From Hippopus hippopus (Eukaryota; Mollusca; Bivalvia; Cardiida; Cardiidae), in assembly GCA_946811185.2 (NCBI GenBank), contig OX328109.1, forward strand, positions 3,968,001 to 4,032,000: a DNA stretch of 64,000 bases, given 5' to 3'. The notes beneath the pieces were generated by a model, which saw only the letters and a list, made by a program, of their open reading frames with translations, was not told the DNA's origin and made no database searches. Made by a program: the position numbers and the translations under genes. Position 1 is the stretch's first letter. Every line of letters starts with the position of its first letter. Shown here in pieces: positions 12,201 through 27,200 of this stretch.

Positions 12201-15200
12201 GTTTGTATAAGGGGACACTTATACTACCTTGCTATAGAGCTAGCTTTTGTAGCAACGTGGTAGAGCGTTTGCCTTGGGACCTGGAGGTCCAGGGTTCAAA
12301 TCCCGCCTTAGGAGGCTATTTGCGAGAACTGCTACATTTGGAGGCTCCAGATGGGATCGAACCCTCGACCTCCTGTTTACCAAGGCAAACAAAGGATAGA
12401 CCAGTAGATTTGAATCCTGGACCTCCAGGTCTCAAGGCAAATGCTCTACCACGTCACTACAAAAGCTAGCTCTATAGCAAAGCAGTATATGTGTCCCCTT
12501 ATACAAACACAAGCTATACATTTACATCTATCTGAGGGATAGACCAGTATACTACACCTTTACGAAAACATCGATGTTACACAATATTTACCGATGAGTT
12601 AGTGAGTCTGCGGCCCCTAACTCTCATATTAAAAGACGGAAGATTGGCTGAATAGCCTTTACGAAAACGTTGATGTTTACCGATGAGTTAGGGGCTGTAG
12701 AACTTTACCCTTAGAGTGCCAAATAAACCTATCAGACCCAAATAATTGCAATTTTATGTTTGCTTTCGTCGACAGTGTTTCAGCAAAGTGGACAGTGCAT
12801 GTTTTGTGCAGCCTGATATTGATCTACACTGGCCTCAAAGGCCAGTGTGAGGTGTGTGGTACAGTTGTGAAAGGTGCTTTAACCCTTTACGGCACAATGC
12901 TGACTTTTAACGACCATAGGAGAGAGGCCCTTAGAAAATCTTGTAGGAAAAGGAGAAAATGCTGGTAACCAGCATTTTCTCCTTTTACCACATTGTTTCA
13001 TACCCTATTAAAGAAAAATTGCACCATTTGAGCTACATTGAATTTTTTGTCTGCAAATGCTTTCAATTTGGACAAGGCTAAAATTTTGTTGGCTGGTAAA
13101 GTTTAAAACGCATTTGCCAATAACCAATCAAATGTGGTTTAAATGATTAAGTTTGTCTTCAAATGGGCAGAGAATATTGTGGGAAAGCGAGAAAATGTTT
13201 TTCAACATTTTACCAAATGGAGAAAATTCAGATTTGAGAGAATCTGCCAATAACATAATTATTATTAGATGTAGCTGAAATGACTTGGCTTATTTTCAAA
13301 GGCATCAAACATTGTGGGAAAAGGAGAAACAATGTTTTCAAAAGCCTTTTTCCTCAGGGTTGTTAAAACTTGAGATTGTTAGGTGAAAAATCAACACCAT
13401 TTTCTCTATTTAACCAGGATGTTTTTAAAAGCATTACATGAAATAAAAATAATTAAAATTTCAATATTCTGGATTTTAAAAGGCCAAATAGCGTTGAAAA
13501 AACAGGGCAGGTGTTAAAATGCAATGAAATTTTACCTTATAAAAGTACAGAGAATATTGTGAAGATGACAATCGGTTATTGTGTGTTTGGTTCAAGTATT
13601 AGTCACTGGCAGATAAATGAATTTTAAAATCTGGCAAAAAGTAAACAAAAGATAGAGTGACCTGGCAACTTTTAACCTAGTTTTGAAATCAATTTCTCTG
13701 CAAGCCACTAACACTTGGACCGACCGCACAATAATAGATTGTCATCTTCACAATATTTTCCACACATTTAAAATGTATGATTTTAATTTAAATGCATTTT
13801 AACAACCGCTTTGTTTACTTTTGCAGCTATTGTTACTTTAAGAAAGAATTTAACTTATTTTTCCTTCTCCAATTCAGTCTGCTGGGCATGCCTTTAGCCT
13901 TGTGAGATATCTGAAAACATTGTAGACAAGAGGGCCATGATGGCCCCTAAGTCGCTCACCTGAGCCTTTTGATCAAACATGACCCATTTCCAATCTCTTC
14001 CGAGATATTAAGACAAACATTCTGACAAACACTCATTTGACTTACAAATATGGCCTCTAGAGTGTACACAAGCTTTTTCTATAATTTGTCTCAGTGGCCT
14101 ACTTTTAAGCTCAATATTGCCTATTTTCAAACATGTAGAAATTATCCAGACAAACATTCTGACCACCTTTCATGAATGTTTGAGAGAAAATGTGGCCTAT
14201 AGGGTGTACAGAAGGTTTTTTCCGAGATTTGACCTAGTGACCTAGTTTTTTATCCAACATGACCCATTTTCAAACTAGTCTAAGACATTATCAAGACAAA
14301 CATTCTGACCAAATTTCAAGATTACTGGACTGAAAATGTGGCCTCTACAGTGTACACAAGGCTTTTCAAAGATTAAATCTGGTGACCTAGTTTTAGACCC
14401 CACATGTGACCCATTTTCAAACTCATGCAAGGTATTATCAACACAAATATTCTGACCAAGTTTCAAGAGTATTGGACAGAAAATGTAACCTCTTGTACCT
14501 ACACAAAGTTTTTCTAAGATTTGACCTAGTGACCTAGTTTTTGACCCAACCTGACCTATTTTCACATTCGTCCCAGACCCATTTTCAAAAGTGTCTGAGA
14601 TATCACCAAGACAAACATTCTGACCAAGTTTCAAGAGTATTGGACTGAAAATGTGGCCTCTAGAGCTTACACAAGGTTTTTCTAAAATTTGACCTAGTGA
14701 CCTAGTTTTTGACCCGACCTGACCCATTTTCAAACTTGTTCGAGATATCATCAAGACAAACATTCAGAACAACTTTCATAAACATTGGACTGAAAATGTG
14801 GCCTCTAGAGTATACACAAGGTTTTTCAAAGATTTGACCTAGTGACCTAGTTTTTGACCCGACCTGACCCATTTTCAAAGTTGTGCCAGATATTATCAAG
14901 ACAAATATTTTGACCAAGTTTCATGAGTATCGGACTGAAAATGTGGACTCTAGAGCGTACACAAGGTAAAAGTTGACGATGGATGCCGAACGCCGAATGA
15001 TGCACGACGGACGCCAGACACAGCACGATCACAAAAGCTCACCATGAGCACTTTGTGCTCAGGTGAGCTAAAAAAGGAGACTCCAGCATTTTTCCTTTTT
15101 CCAACAAGGTTTTCAAAAGCCTTCTTCATTCAAAGCACCGTTAAAAACTAGGGGCTGTTTCTTTAACTCTTTATCAAACAACATAATATTAGACTAGTCC

Positions 15201-18200
15201 AGACTGAAAGCATTAGAGATGACAAGGTAAATGTTGCTCAAATGATGAAAATTTTTCCCTAAAAGGATTGAAAACATTGAGGGAAAAGGAGAAAATGCTG
15301 GTAACCAGCATTTTCTCCTTTTCCCACAATGTTTTCAAATGCCTTCTGTTTTAGAGTTGTGAAAGCATGGAATAGTTTGGTAAAGGGTTGAGGATAAAAA
15401 ATGAGTTCCAGTAGTTTAGTTTTTCATGTTCTAGACATTTAGAATGCTGTAAATATTGGGGTGACAGTATCCTCAACATTCTAAATTTCGACTCACGCTC
15501 TGCTCTGGCATCGTGATTCCATAGGATGGCTGATTGAAGGTGACCGGTTCATTCACGTTGGTGACAACTAGCGTCAGTGTTTCACTTGACATTTCCTTTG
15601 TGTCATGGGCGTATATCGTCATCGTGTAAGTTGCTGGTGTGGCAAGGCTTTCTAAGTTGATCATGTTAGAAGAATGTGTTTGTACCAGACCACCTGCATA
15701 AATAAATTATTTCTTTTCCCTTACCTCTTTACCAAACAACACAATTTTAGATAGGTCCAAATCGAAAGGAGGGTCGTTATAACTCAGGATTGTGTGGTAA
15801 AGAGTTAATCTTTTACTAAACATTCCAATGTTCCAGTGGTGCGTAGAAAAAAAAACTTTTGAAAACATAAAAGGAAAAAGCACAAAAAATGCTGATAAAC
15901 GACATTTTCTCCCTTTCAAACAATGTTTCTTCCCTTCAAAAGTCAAATCCATTATTTAAGCTACATTCAGTATTTTGTCTGCAGGTGCTTTCATTTCTGA
16001 CAAGCCAAAAAATTTGTCATCTGGTAAAGAGTTATTTTTATTACCAATAGGCAACTTTTAATTGTTTACCACATGACAAAAAAATGTTGATTTGTCCAAA
16101 CTGAAAGTGTTTGCAGAAGACAATTTAAATCTGGTTCAAATGATGGTATTTGTCTTTGATACAGTAGAAAGTATTATAGAGAAAAGGAGAAAATGTTGAT
16201 TACAAGCCTTTTCTCCTTTTCCACCAGTGTTTTCACTAGCTGTCTTTCTCAGGGTCATTCAAAAACGGGATTGTGAGGTTAAAAGATTAAACATGTAAGT
16301 TACTAGTAAAAGTAGCTTATAAGTACTGTATACGTGGATATATAGGCATGTCGAAAACTTTGTGAATTACTGATTAAGGGTATTTTGCGTATGGAAATGT
16401 TAACAAGTTCAAGACACTTGTTATTTGTTGGTATACATGTGGTAAAATATGCGAACAGAAAAGTTTCTGAATTTTTCAAATATGCGAAATCACAAAAATT
16501 TCCATGTTGCGAAATTTTCCACTTAAAAAGTAGTCATTATGGTAACCCCATGATAGGATAAAAGTTAAAGCAATTAGTAATATTGATTTTAACTAGGTAC
16601 CACACAATTTTGAATTTTAAAGACCTTGAGGAAGTAGACTTTTGAAAACATTGTGGGAAAAGAAGAAAATGCTGGTAACCAGAAGACTTTTGAAAACATT
16701 GTGGGAAAAGAAGAAAATGCTGGTAACCAGAAGACTTTTGAAAACATTGTGGGAAAAGAAGAAAATGCTGGTAACCAGCATTTTCTCCTTTTCCCACAAG
16801 GTTTTCTACCCTACCATTGACATATCCTATCATTTGAGTTCCATTTTATTTGTCGTCTGCAATTTGCTTTCAATTCGGACCAGTCTTATAATTTGCTGTT
16901 CGGTAAAGAGTTCATGGTCTTTGGTCTCACTGGTAAAGTGGCTAAACCAATAACATTCCAAGGATTCATTCCTCTCTCACCGCTGACCATTATTTCGACA
17001 ATGGTTATGTGTGAAAGCAGCCAGTAGCTTTGAAAGAACATTGTGTGGAGTACTGGTTAAAGAAACTTCAGGAAAGCATGGATAGGTGCAGTGGCTGCCC
17101 CTATATAACTGAAATAATGTTGAAAATGGCATTAAACATCATGCAATCAGTCAATGAATAACTTTTCCACACCAACAGCAGCTACACATATACCAGCATT
17201 TTCTCCCTTTCCCACAACCTTTCTAAAAAACTTTCAATGTCAGAAATGTAAAAACTCTGGGGATTGTTTTGGCAAGGTGATAAAAGTTTTACATATCCTT
17301 ACTTGTTCTCTGAAAATGTAGAAAACATTGTGGAAAAAAGAGAAATTTTATGTAGAAATTTTGACAAGAAATTTCCCCTTTTCCCACAATGTTTTTAGAA
17401 AGGCTCTCTCTAAACATGTTCAAGCCTTCAAGCGTTCGATTAAGAGTTCTTGTCATCCTTTACCAAACAACAAAAATTTAGTCTTAGATAACCCATATTG
17501 AAAGCACTTGCAAACTACAAACTGAATGTGGCTTGAACAATGTAATTGTCTTAAAAGATTACCAAATATAGCTGTAAAAGGAGAAAATGCTGTCTTTCAA
17601 AGGGTAAAAAACATTGTGGGAAAAGGAGAAAATGCTGGTAACCAGCATTTTCTCCTTTACCTACAATCTTTTCAACAGGGTTTTTAATCTGGATTTTTAA
17701 CCCATAAAGCACCTTTCACGACTACAGTTACCTTTGCAGCCAGCGTAGATCAAAGATCTTTGATCTACACCGTCTGCTTTGCTGAAACACTGTTACCAAA
17801 GCAAACATGAAATTGCAATGATTCGGGTAGTATTTATAGGATGAGATCTTCTGATAGGTTTATTCTGAGGTTAAAACTGAGGATTGTGTGAGAAAGGGTA
17901 AATAAGGAATAACAAAGACAAGCTCCTTACTTGATGTGCATTCAAACAGAGCATAACCTGCAGACGGAGTAATGTCGTAAAAATATGTTATTGTATCCGA
18001 GTCGGCATCTGTCGTTGTTACTTGTAGAAGAGGCGTGCTCACAGCTTGATTTTCTAGCACGCTCAACGTGACTCCATTTACGTTGGTGAAGACGGGAAGA
18101 TTATTTTGATCTGAAAATTTAAGAAATTGAAGATCTTTACTTTTTTCATATGTTGCGTGTTTAATCCCAATTTCAACATTATTATGGTCATATCACGTTT

Positions 18201-21200
18201 GCTGATGCACCTTCTCATACATTCCTTGTCCCAAAATGTTATCAGCTTTTTTTCCAACAATTTTTTTTTCAATTGCCATCTCCATTGTAAAAACTCAGGA
18301 TTGTGTGATAAAGTGTTCACTCTTTAGCAAATAACTAGATTTCAGACTTGTCCAAATTGAAAGCTCTTCCAGAAAACACAATAAATATGACTACAAAATT
18401 CAAAATTGCAGAAAACATGTAAAAACTGTGGATAATGGAAAAGATGCTAGTTACCAGCAACTTCTCCTTTTTCTACAATTTTTTCAAATGCCTTTTGCAA
18501 GGTTTTTAAAACCTGAATTGTGTGGAAATGGCTCCGGGTTAGAGAGTTACTCTATGAGCGGGAAGGTCTTGTTTAAAACATTTTGGGAAAATCATAAAAT
18601 GCTTTCTTTTAGTGTTCTCAAAAGACCTTTTTTTTTCCTCAGAGTCTTTAAAACTCAGGATTGATGGTAAAAAGTTATATTTGGACAAGTCTAAAATTTT
18701 GTCGTTTATTAAAGAGTCAATGTTCGAATTGTCAACAAAATCATTCACTCGGAAATCAACAAAGCTGATCAGTAGAAATGTCACAGCCATTGCAACTCCA
18801 GACTTTCTATGGCCACAACATATCATGATAGATCTAGTGGAGCTCATAGATCAGACTGCATGTTCTCTGTAGTCTGATCTTGATCTATACTGTCCACAAA
18901 AGTTTCGTAAACTGCGCTTAGCAGTTTAAAACTTTACCACATGATCTCAAGCATTAACAACTCCAATTGAAAGAACTTTTGAAAACATTGCATAAAAGGA
19001 GAAAATGCTGGTAAACTGCATTTTCTCTTTTTTCAACAATGTTTTCTACCTTTTCACAAACAAAATTTTACATTAGAATGACATTTAATTTGTTGTCAGA
19101 ATATGCTTTCAATTTTAACTATTCTAAAATTTTGCTATATGGTAAAGACTTAACCCTTTACCAAATGACAAAAGGTAGGACTAGATCAAATTGAAAGTAT
19201 ATGCAGATGCCAAATTAACTGTGGCTCAAATAATGATTTCTGTCTTTGGTAGGGTAGAAAATATTTTGGGAAAAGGAGAAAATGCTAGTCACCAGCATTT
19301 TCTCCTTTCCTCAAAATGTTTTCAAAAGCCTTCTCTGACAGGGTCATTAAAACTTTGGCTTGCGTGGTAAAGGGTTATGTGTTAAAACTTTAAAAAACAA
19401 TTTATTTCATTTAAATGATATCCCTCACCAAAATATACATTAAGTCCCCTTTTTTAATGGCACAGCATTAAAGAAAAAAAAACATATATCAGCGGACTAT
19501 CACAAGGAACACATGTATGAAGTTTCATCAATTTTCGTCAAGGATTTTGGAAATATCTGTACGGACAAACAGACAGATTGTCAAACGAACAATGCAAAAT
19601 GATCTATATCCACCCGCCTTTGGCGAGGGATAAAAATACATGACTTACTTGTAATGTAAATTATCAGATCCCTGGCTGTCGTAGTATCATTGTTTGCCTT
19701 GGCTGTTATACTTAAAGTAAATTTATTTGTGTCCCAGGTAAGTACATTGGCTTTAAGTCTCACCTCACCAGCTGAAAATAAGTTATTTAGTTGAAACAAT
19801 ATGCCCCGCTGAAAAAGACCTTTTTTGATAGAAACATATAAGAGGTATTGTGCTTTGCATGTATATGTGGGCTTTTTGTTATAGTCCATAATGAAATTAT
19901 ACATTAAGCCCCCTTTTCCATGAGATGGCATTTCATTAAATGAAAAAAAAAAAAATTGTTTGTGGGTTATAACAAACAATATAAATATGTAGTTTCATAA
20001 ACTTTTGTCCAATAGTTAAAGAGATATTGGTCTGTAATGGAAATATACATCAAGCCCCCTTTTTCCATGACACAGCATTACAGAGAAAAGAAACAAATAT
20101 AAATATATCTCTCTCTCTCAGCCGACTATCGTAAGAACACATGTATGAAGTTTCATCAGTTTCCGTCAAGGATTTTAATTTCTAGAAGATATCTGTCCAG
20201 ATGAATGAACAGACAAATGGATGACGCAAAAACTATATTCCTCTGTCTTCAGCGGGATAAAAAGTAGCTTTATAGTCTATAGTGTAGAACAAAGATAACA
20301 CTACACCTTCTTTGTAACTGTAAGGCAATCTTTGATCTAGCCGGGTAGCTCAGTGGTAAGAATATCTGACTTGTCACTCTTTGTAGAGCAAAGATAACAC
20401 TACACCTTTGTGTAAGGCAATCTTTGATCTCGCCCAGCGGAGTGGCTCAGTGGTAAGAATATCTGACTTGTCACCTGGCGGTTTTGAGTTGCATACCTGG
20501 TTGAGGCAAACTCACCTCTCACCTCTGTTCTGAGTCTGTTGCATGCGAGAAAATAGTCGGTGGCTTTGAGAGAAAGTTGTGTCAGTAATGATGAGAGAAA
20601 GCAAGGAAACACATGTGTAGGTGCATTAACCGCCGTGATATAATCTAAGCTGTTAAAATGACATTAAACTCCAATACAAATGGAGATCTTTGATCTACAG
20701 TCTTCGTTAGTTACTTAATTTCAGAGTGCTCATAGCACTTTGATTATTTATGAATAGTGCCCTTTTCGTCCACGTCTTCGATCCACTGTTTTTAAAAGGA
20801 AACTGTATCGAGCTTTGGCTAAAATAGCAGAGTTTATCAAATTTACCATCATTTTCTTTTATGTACAAGTAGGGCGAATGAAACGGTTTTATTATTCTTT
20901 CATTTTCATGTAGAATAATCAACAAGGAAACGAGAAATCTATGGTTATTTACGTTGAAATTCGAGCGAAATCCGATTTCAATTTTTACGACGTTCTCCTT
21001 TGTAGAGAGTATGAAAGGTTACCGGCATATACTGGCGCGAAAACTAGGGCTGGGTCCAGTACTTAGATAAGTTTATTTGGAGGGTTTACAAGAAAACATG
21101 CAGTTAATGTTTATTTTGCAGGCCTGTAAGGCCATATACGGTTATAAGACTTTTCCTTACTGTGCTTATCCTCTACAAAAAATTGTTTTTAAAGCAAATA

Positions 21201-24200
21201 CGATATGAGGATAGGACTCGTAGTATTTTTTACAATTTCTTGGATTATTACGGCATAATGATAATAACAACATTAGGCCTTCACCACACAAAACTGAGTT
21301 TATAAGGACCCTGAAGAAAGCAGCCATGGAACACATTGTAGGAAAAGGAGAAAATGCTCCTTTTACTACAATGTTTCCTTACATATCAAAGCAAAATCCC
21401 ATCATTTGAGCCATGTTTTATTTGTCGTCTGCAACTGCTTTGAATTTGGACAAGTCTAAAGTTTTTTGTTTCATGGAGAGTTATGTATGAGGTGATAGAA
21501 ATTAGGTAGTCATCTGAAGTCAACAAATTGCCTGTCAAGTTTGTACTAATACCATTAGTATGAATCTATCCCTAAAACATTTTTTTCAGATTTATTGCAT
21601 TTGACAAGGATCACATTTAACTCATTACCAGACAACAAAATTTTAGGTTTGTCCAGATCGAAAGCATTTGCAGACGATAAAATAAAAGTGACTCAAAATC
21701 TGAAATTTGTTTTGTGAAGGGTAGAAAACATTGTGGGAAAAGGAGAAAATGCTGGTTACCAGCATTTTCTCCTTTTCCCATAATGTTTTCTAAAGGCTTC
21801 TTTCTCAGGGTCGTCAAAAGTAGGGATTGTGTGGTAATGGGTTAAATGATGTCATTAATTTCTGCAGAGAATGTAGACCAGGATTAGTCTGCTCATTTGA
21901 GAAGACTGATTTTGGTCTACAAATCTACACAAAATATAATTCAGTGGCACAGTGGTAAAAGGGGGTTTAATGCATCTCCATGATTGAGTATACCAAGCTC
22001 AGGGTTGTAAATATGTTTGTTTGGTCTTAACTCTTTACCAAACGACAAAATTTTAGACTGGTCCAAATTGAAAGCACTTGCAGACGACAAAATAAACGTA
22101 ACTCAAAAATTGAAATTTGTTACCCGTAGGGTGGAAAACATTGTGGGAAAAGAGAAAATGCTAGTTATCAGCATTTTCTCCTTTTCCCACAATGTTTTCA
22201 AAAGGCTTCTATCTCAGGGTTGTAAAAACCAGGGATTGTTTGGTAAGGGGTTAAACACCCTTTTCAACATTATTTCAGTTTTAGGGCCAGTGCTTCTATT
22301 CATCCTCTCCTAGAGTTTCTTTTACCAGCACTTGACATGGCATTCTTTCGGAGGCACTGGCTTCTTTCCCTGATAGAAATCTCAGTTAATACAATGACAA
22401 AAGAGTGGAAAACATCATGTGAAAAAGAGAAGATATTTACAAGAGTACCCTATGCGAGTGCCAACGCTCTGCTGAGGTTGCTTGATTTTCTGTGAAAATT
22501 CTAAGTTGAAAAAGGGGCATAACTGAGACACAAACACTTTAATATTTACCTGCTCTTGTTGTAGTGGTTTCCCTTTTCATAATTTGCAACATGTCCAAGT
22601 TTGAAGTAAATATCTTCAGTAATAAGAGAGATATGCTCTATATAAACAAGAGCACTGCATGCAGATGCCAATGCTCAACTGTGATTGCTTGATTTTCAGT
22701 GAAATTTCTAAGTCAAAAAACTGTAACTTTGTCAAAAATACTTTGATGGTTTTCTGCCCCTCTTATATGTTGTCCAAGTTTGACATAAACATTTTCAGAA
22801 ATATAAAATTTCAAAGCATTTGCACAATGACAACCATGTAAACCACTGCACGAGGGCTATGAAAACACCTTGACATTTTCTCCAAACACAGCCAAGCTAG
22901 TAATTGACAAGCAATACATACAGTCATAAACTTCAAAAGGACAATTTCCATCGGCAGTTGTTGCTGGGTTACACATGCTTTGGTAGAGGATCTGATCATT
23001 ATCTGCATCTGTGGCGGAAACTGTAAACACAGTGTCGCCAATTTTGGCTGTCGTTGCATTTATCTCCACCATATCTGAAATTACATTTTTATCCTTTACC
23101 ACACAATCCTGAGGTATAATGACGCTAATGAGGAAGGCTTTTGAAAATATTGTGGGAAAAAGGAGAAAATGCCAGTAACCAGCATTTTCTCAGTTTCCCT
23201 CAATGTTTTGTACCCTTTCAAGGACAAATTCTATAATTTGACTATCATTTTATTTTCGTGTCTGCAAATGCTTTCTTTTTCGGACGAGTCTAAAATCATG
23301 TTGTGCAGTAAAGAATTAAGTAGATTTTTGTTTTGCAAGTCTTTGAGAATATCTTAACCTTTTACCACACAATCCTGAGTTTTAACGACCCTGAGGAAGA
23401 ACTCTTTTGAGAAAATTGTGAGAAAAGGACAAATTGCTGGTATCAGCATTTTCTCCTTTTCCCACATTGTTCCAGACAAATCCCACCATTTGAGCGACAT
23501 TTAATGTCATCTGCAAATGCTTTCAATTTGATCAAATCAAAGAATTTGTCATTAGGTAAAGGTTGAACAAAGACTGCTAATTTTTGTTTTTGTGAAAAGA
23601 CGGTTTTCGAAAATAGCAAACATGAATAATTACCATCTTTTTTCCTTTAAATTTTACAGTAAACATTCCTTATGCAACAGTGACAATATAGCATAGCAAG
23701 TGATAAAAACATTTTTGACATAGGGATGTGATCCATGCTCTGACAAAAGGGGGCTTGATGCATCTCTGTGATGCATTATACCACGCAAGTCATCACATAA
23801 TTATGGATCCACAAAATCCATTTTGTCCAACGATTGACTGAAATTTGAGAAAGGGTTGTCCTTTGACATGCAGAAAATTGACACACTGCAAAAAGTTTTG
23901 ACCCATGTCAGCCTGCACGGACTGTGCAGGCTGACATGGGTCGATACTTTTTTGCAAAAGCATTAAGCCCCCTTTTTACAGAGCATGGCTTAATTATATT
24001 TGTTGCCTCATAGCTCACTTGGTAGAGTGGCCGACTCTTGATTCAATGTTGTGGGTTTTAGTCCCACCAGAGGCCTTTCTTTTTTTCAGTAATTTCATTG
24101 TTTTCACCCTTAGTATATATGGTCTATTCTCTATGTGAAAAGGGGGCTTCATGCATCTGCAAAAAGTAACGACCCTTGTGTTCACCATGATGAGGAAGAC

Positions 24201-27200
24201 AGCTTTTTGAGGCCATTGTGTGCAAAGCAGAAAATGCGGGTAAACCAGCATTTTCTGCTTTTCCCACAATGTCTTCCATTCCCTCAAAGACAGAGTCCAC
24301 CATTTTAGCAATGATTAATTTGCAATTATGTTGTTGCATTCAGTCTAGATGTGTCTCAAATATTGTAGTTTCATTACGAGTTGTTTTGCTGAGCCCTGGC
24401 AGTGCAGTCTGCTGTGTATAGGGCTTGAAACCAAAGGGTTGCTAGTTCCAATCCTGAACTTAGCCAATTTCTTTCCAAGGATAGATGACAGCCATTGCGA
24501 CACGATTCATTCCTCCCTCACTGCTGATTGTTGTATCAAAAATGGGTATGTGGGAAAGCAGCAAGTGACTTGGGAAGAACATTGTGCAAAGTACATGTAT
24601 TTGTAAAGAAACTCTCGGAAAAGCATAGATAAGTGCACTGGCCATTACAATATAACTGAAATAATGATGAAAGCAGCGTTAAACACCATAAAATCAATTA
24701 ATTATCAACACTATAAAATTAATTACAGTGTAATTACCAGTTGAGGCAAGTAAAACTATTGTTGGAATGGTAAACAAAAACTTACTGCCAAGGTTGGAAA
24801 ATATAGGCGGTTGATTTTGAATTATATTCACAGAGAAGGTCCCTGTCGCTGTGTTTTCGTACGTATCGTAACACTTTACGACAAGTTCGTATGTTGAAGC
24901 AGTGTCAAAATCCAGATACGGCCATTCAATCAAGTATATGCCAGCAGCTGTAGAAAAATCATGTAAATAATGAATTGAGACATGCTCTGGCAAAAGGGGG
25001 TTTAATGCATCTCTTTGATGCATTATACAAAGCAAATCCTTGCATAATTATGGATCCATAAAAACCCATTTTGTCCAACAAAGGGCTGAATCCTGAGGTA
25101 GAATGGTCCTTTGACATGCAGAAAGGTTACCCATAGCAAAAAGTATTGAACCATGTCAGCCTGCGCAATCTGCGCAGGCTGACATGGTTCAATACTTTTT
25201 GCAGATGCATTAAGCCCCCTCCTCACAGGGCACACAATGTAGCTTAAATTATATTAACCACTTTGAATGCATGTGTCAACCGTAATTTCTTCAGCTGACA
25301 GTGTAGATCAAAATCAGACTACACATTCTTTGCAGTCTGATCTTGGAAGTGAACTGTCTCTGTTGCCATACTGTTATAACAGGAGAAAAAGCTCTACAAG
25401 ATCTATGATGCCAAACATACTGGAACTTCCTGGGACCAATGACGTCATTTTCACAATAAAAGGTTTGTTGGTCGGAGTTCCTATTGTCCAGTCCCCTTCA
25501 CACCAGATAGCTTGGTTCATAGGGTCAGTTGTGGATACAGTGTAGAGCAGGGTCTCGTCAATAGTATCTTCATGTATGGTGGCTGACGCTGGCAGATTGG
25601 TGATGGACGGCATCTGGAATAAATGTCCATATGGAAAGAGCTTAACATCTAGAAGAAAATGTCCATATATGGAAAGAGCTTAACATCTTGAAGAAAATTT
25701 CCGTACATGGAAAGAGCTTAATGTTAGGAAGAAAATGTCCATAATTACGAGGGATGATCAGAAAGAACGTGGACCAGTGCCGGTATCGGAATATTGTTAT
25801 AAAAAACAACTTGGAGTGTTTACTATTTTTGAAAGTAACCTCCTTTGAGTTCCATGCACTTATTCATTCTTGATTTCAACGTGCGAAGCACGTGTGGGAG
25901 CGCGTCACCTGACGTTACTATCAAGGACCCAGTCATAGCAAGGGTTAGCTCCTCTCTGCTCTCGTAGTGTATGCCACATAGGGAATCTTTCAGAACAGGA
26001 ACTAATCAGAGGTCACAATGAGTCAGGACTAAATAATAAGGAGCGTTGGCAAGTGTTTCTATGTTTAGTTTTTGCAAAGTTCCCAGTACAAGTGTGGCTT
26101 TGTGAACTAGGGCGTTATCTTGGTGTAAAGTGACGTCACTCTGCAGGACTTCTGGCTGTGTTTTTCGTATGGTGTTTGTGAAATTTATTTGAATAATGTG
26201 TGCATAAAACTCAGTATTGACTGTAGTTTGTATAGATACAACATGATTTAGAAGAAAAATAGGAGAACAGAAATACTTGATGTAGATAACTTTACCAAGT
26301 GACTTAGAAAGGTTGGCTTTACCAGCGGAAGGCAATGTTGGATGTTTCAATACACTGCTTTGTTGTTTATGTTCAGTCTCGTTAAAGTGTGCCTATGTTT
26401 CATCGCATGTTACAATACGATCAGTACAGTTTGACCCCTCTACCCTAATGCGTTCTGAAATCTATTAACAGATTTCGACCCTAACCCCCATTCTCTCGGG
26501 CGTCAGTTGCCGAGGTACCTACATTGTGCAAACACACGACATTCCAAGATTCTCCGTCAAAATCTCCTGAGCACTTCTACATGAAATGTCAAATGTGTCA
26601 GCTATTTTCCTGACAGTATCTCGGCGATCTTATTTTACATGCTGCTCTACATCCGTTATGATTTTGTCTGTGACTGATTTTGGTGGACAGCCAGATTTAG
26701 TGTCATCTTTAACAGTATCGCACCCTTGTCTTAACCGGTCTGATCCATTACGAATATCAGATTTCTTGAGTGCAGAGTCCCCTTAAACTGTTTCTAAATT
26801 GGTTTCAATTTCCGATAAATACTTTCCGAGTTTGACTTAAAACTTTATGATTACTCTCGGCTCAAATAACACGTCGTTCGATATTTTGGACCACTAATGC
26901 AGTATATGACATCATTAAAATGACGTCATACTTTACCTACTTGAATATGACGACATTTGAAAGCTTGAGTCAGTTACCAGGTAATTAATGCTCATCTATG
27001 GAAATTTTTGTAATCCTACGTGTAGTAGTTTTCAAAATAACGAGGTGGTCCACGATCTTTCTGATCACCCCTCGTATATGGAAAACACTTAACATTTGGA
27101 AATGTCTATATATGGAAGGAGCTTAACATTTGGAAGGAAATATCCATATATGGAAAGAGCTTAACATGTGGAAGAAAATGTCAATATATGGAAAGAGCCT

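Noticed and set aside
12197..12469. A 90-codon frame through the palindrome (CLPRQTKDRPVDLNPG)
   Set aside because: It runs through both tRNA-like arms of a palindromic element; repeat artefact.
14275..15032. Minus-strand frames encoding a repeated GQVGSKTRSLGQ-like peptide
   Set aside because: They are translations of the tandem array inside the E element; the units are non-coding and diverge with stops.
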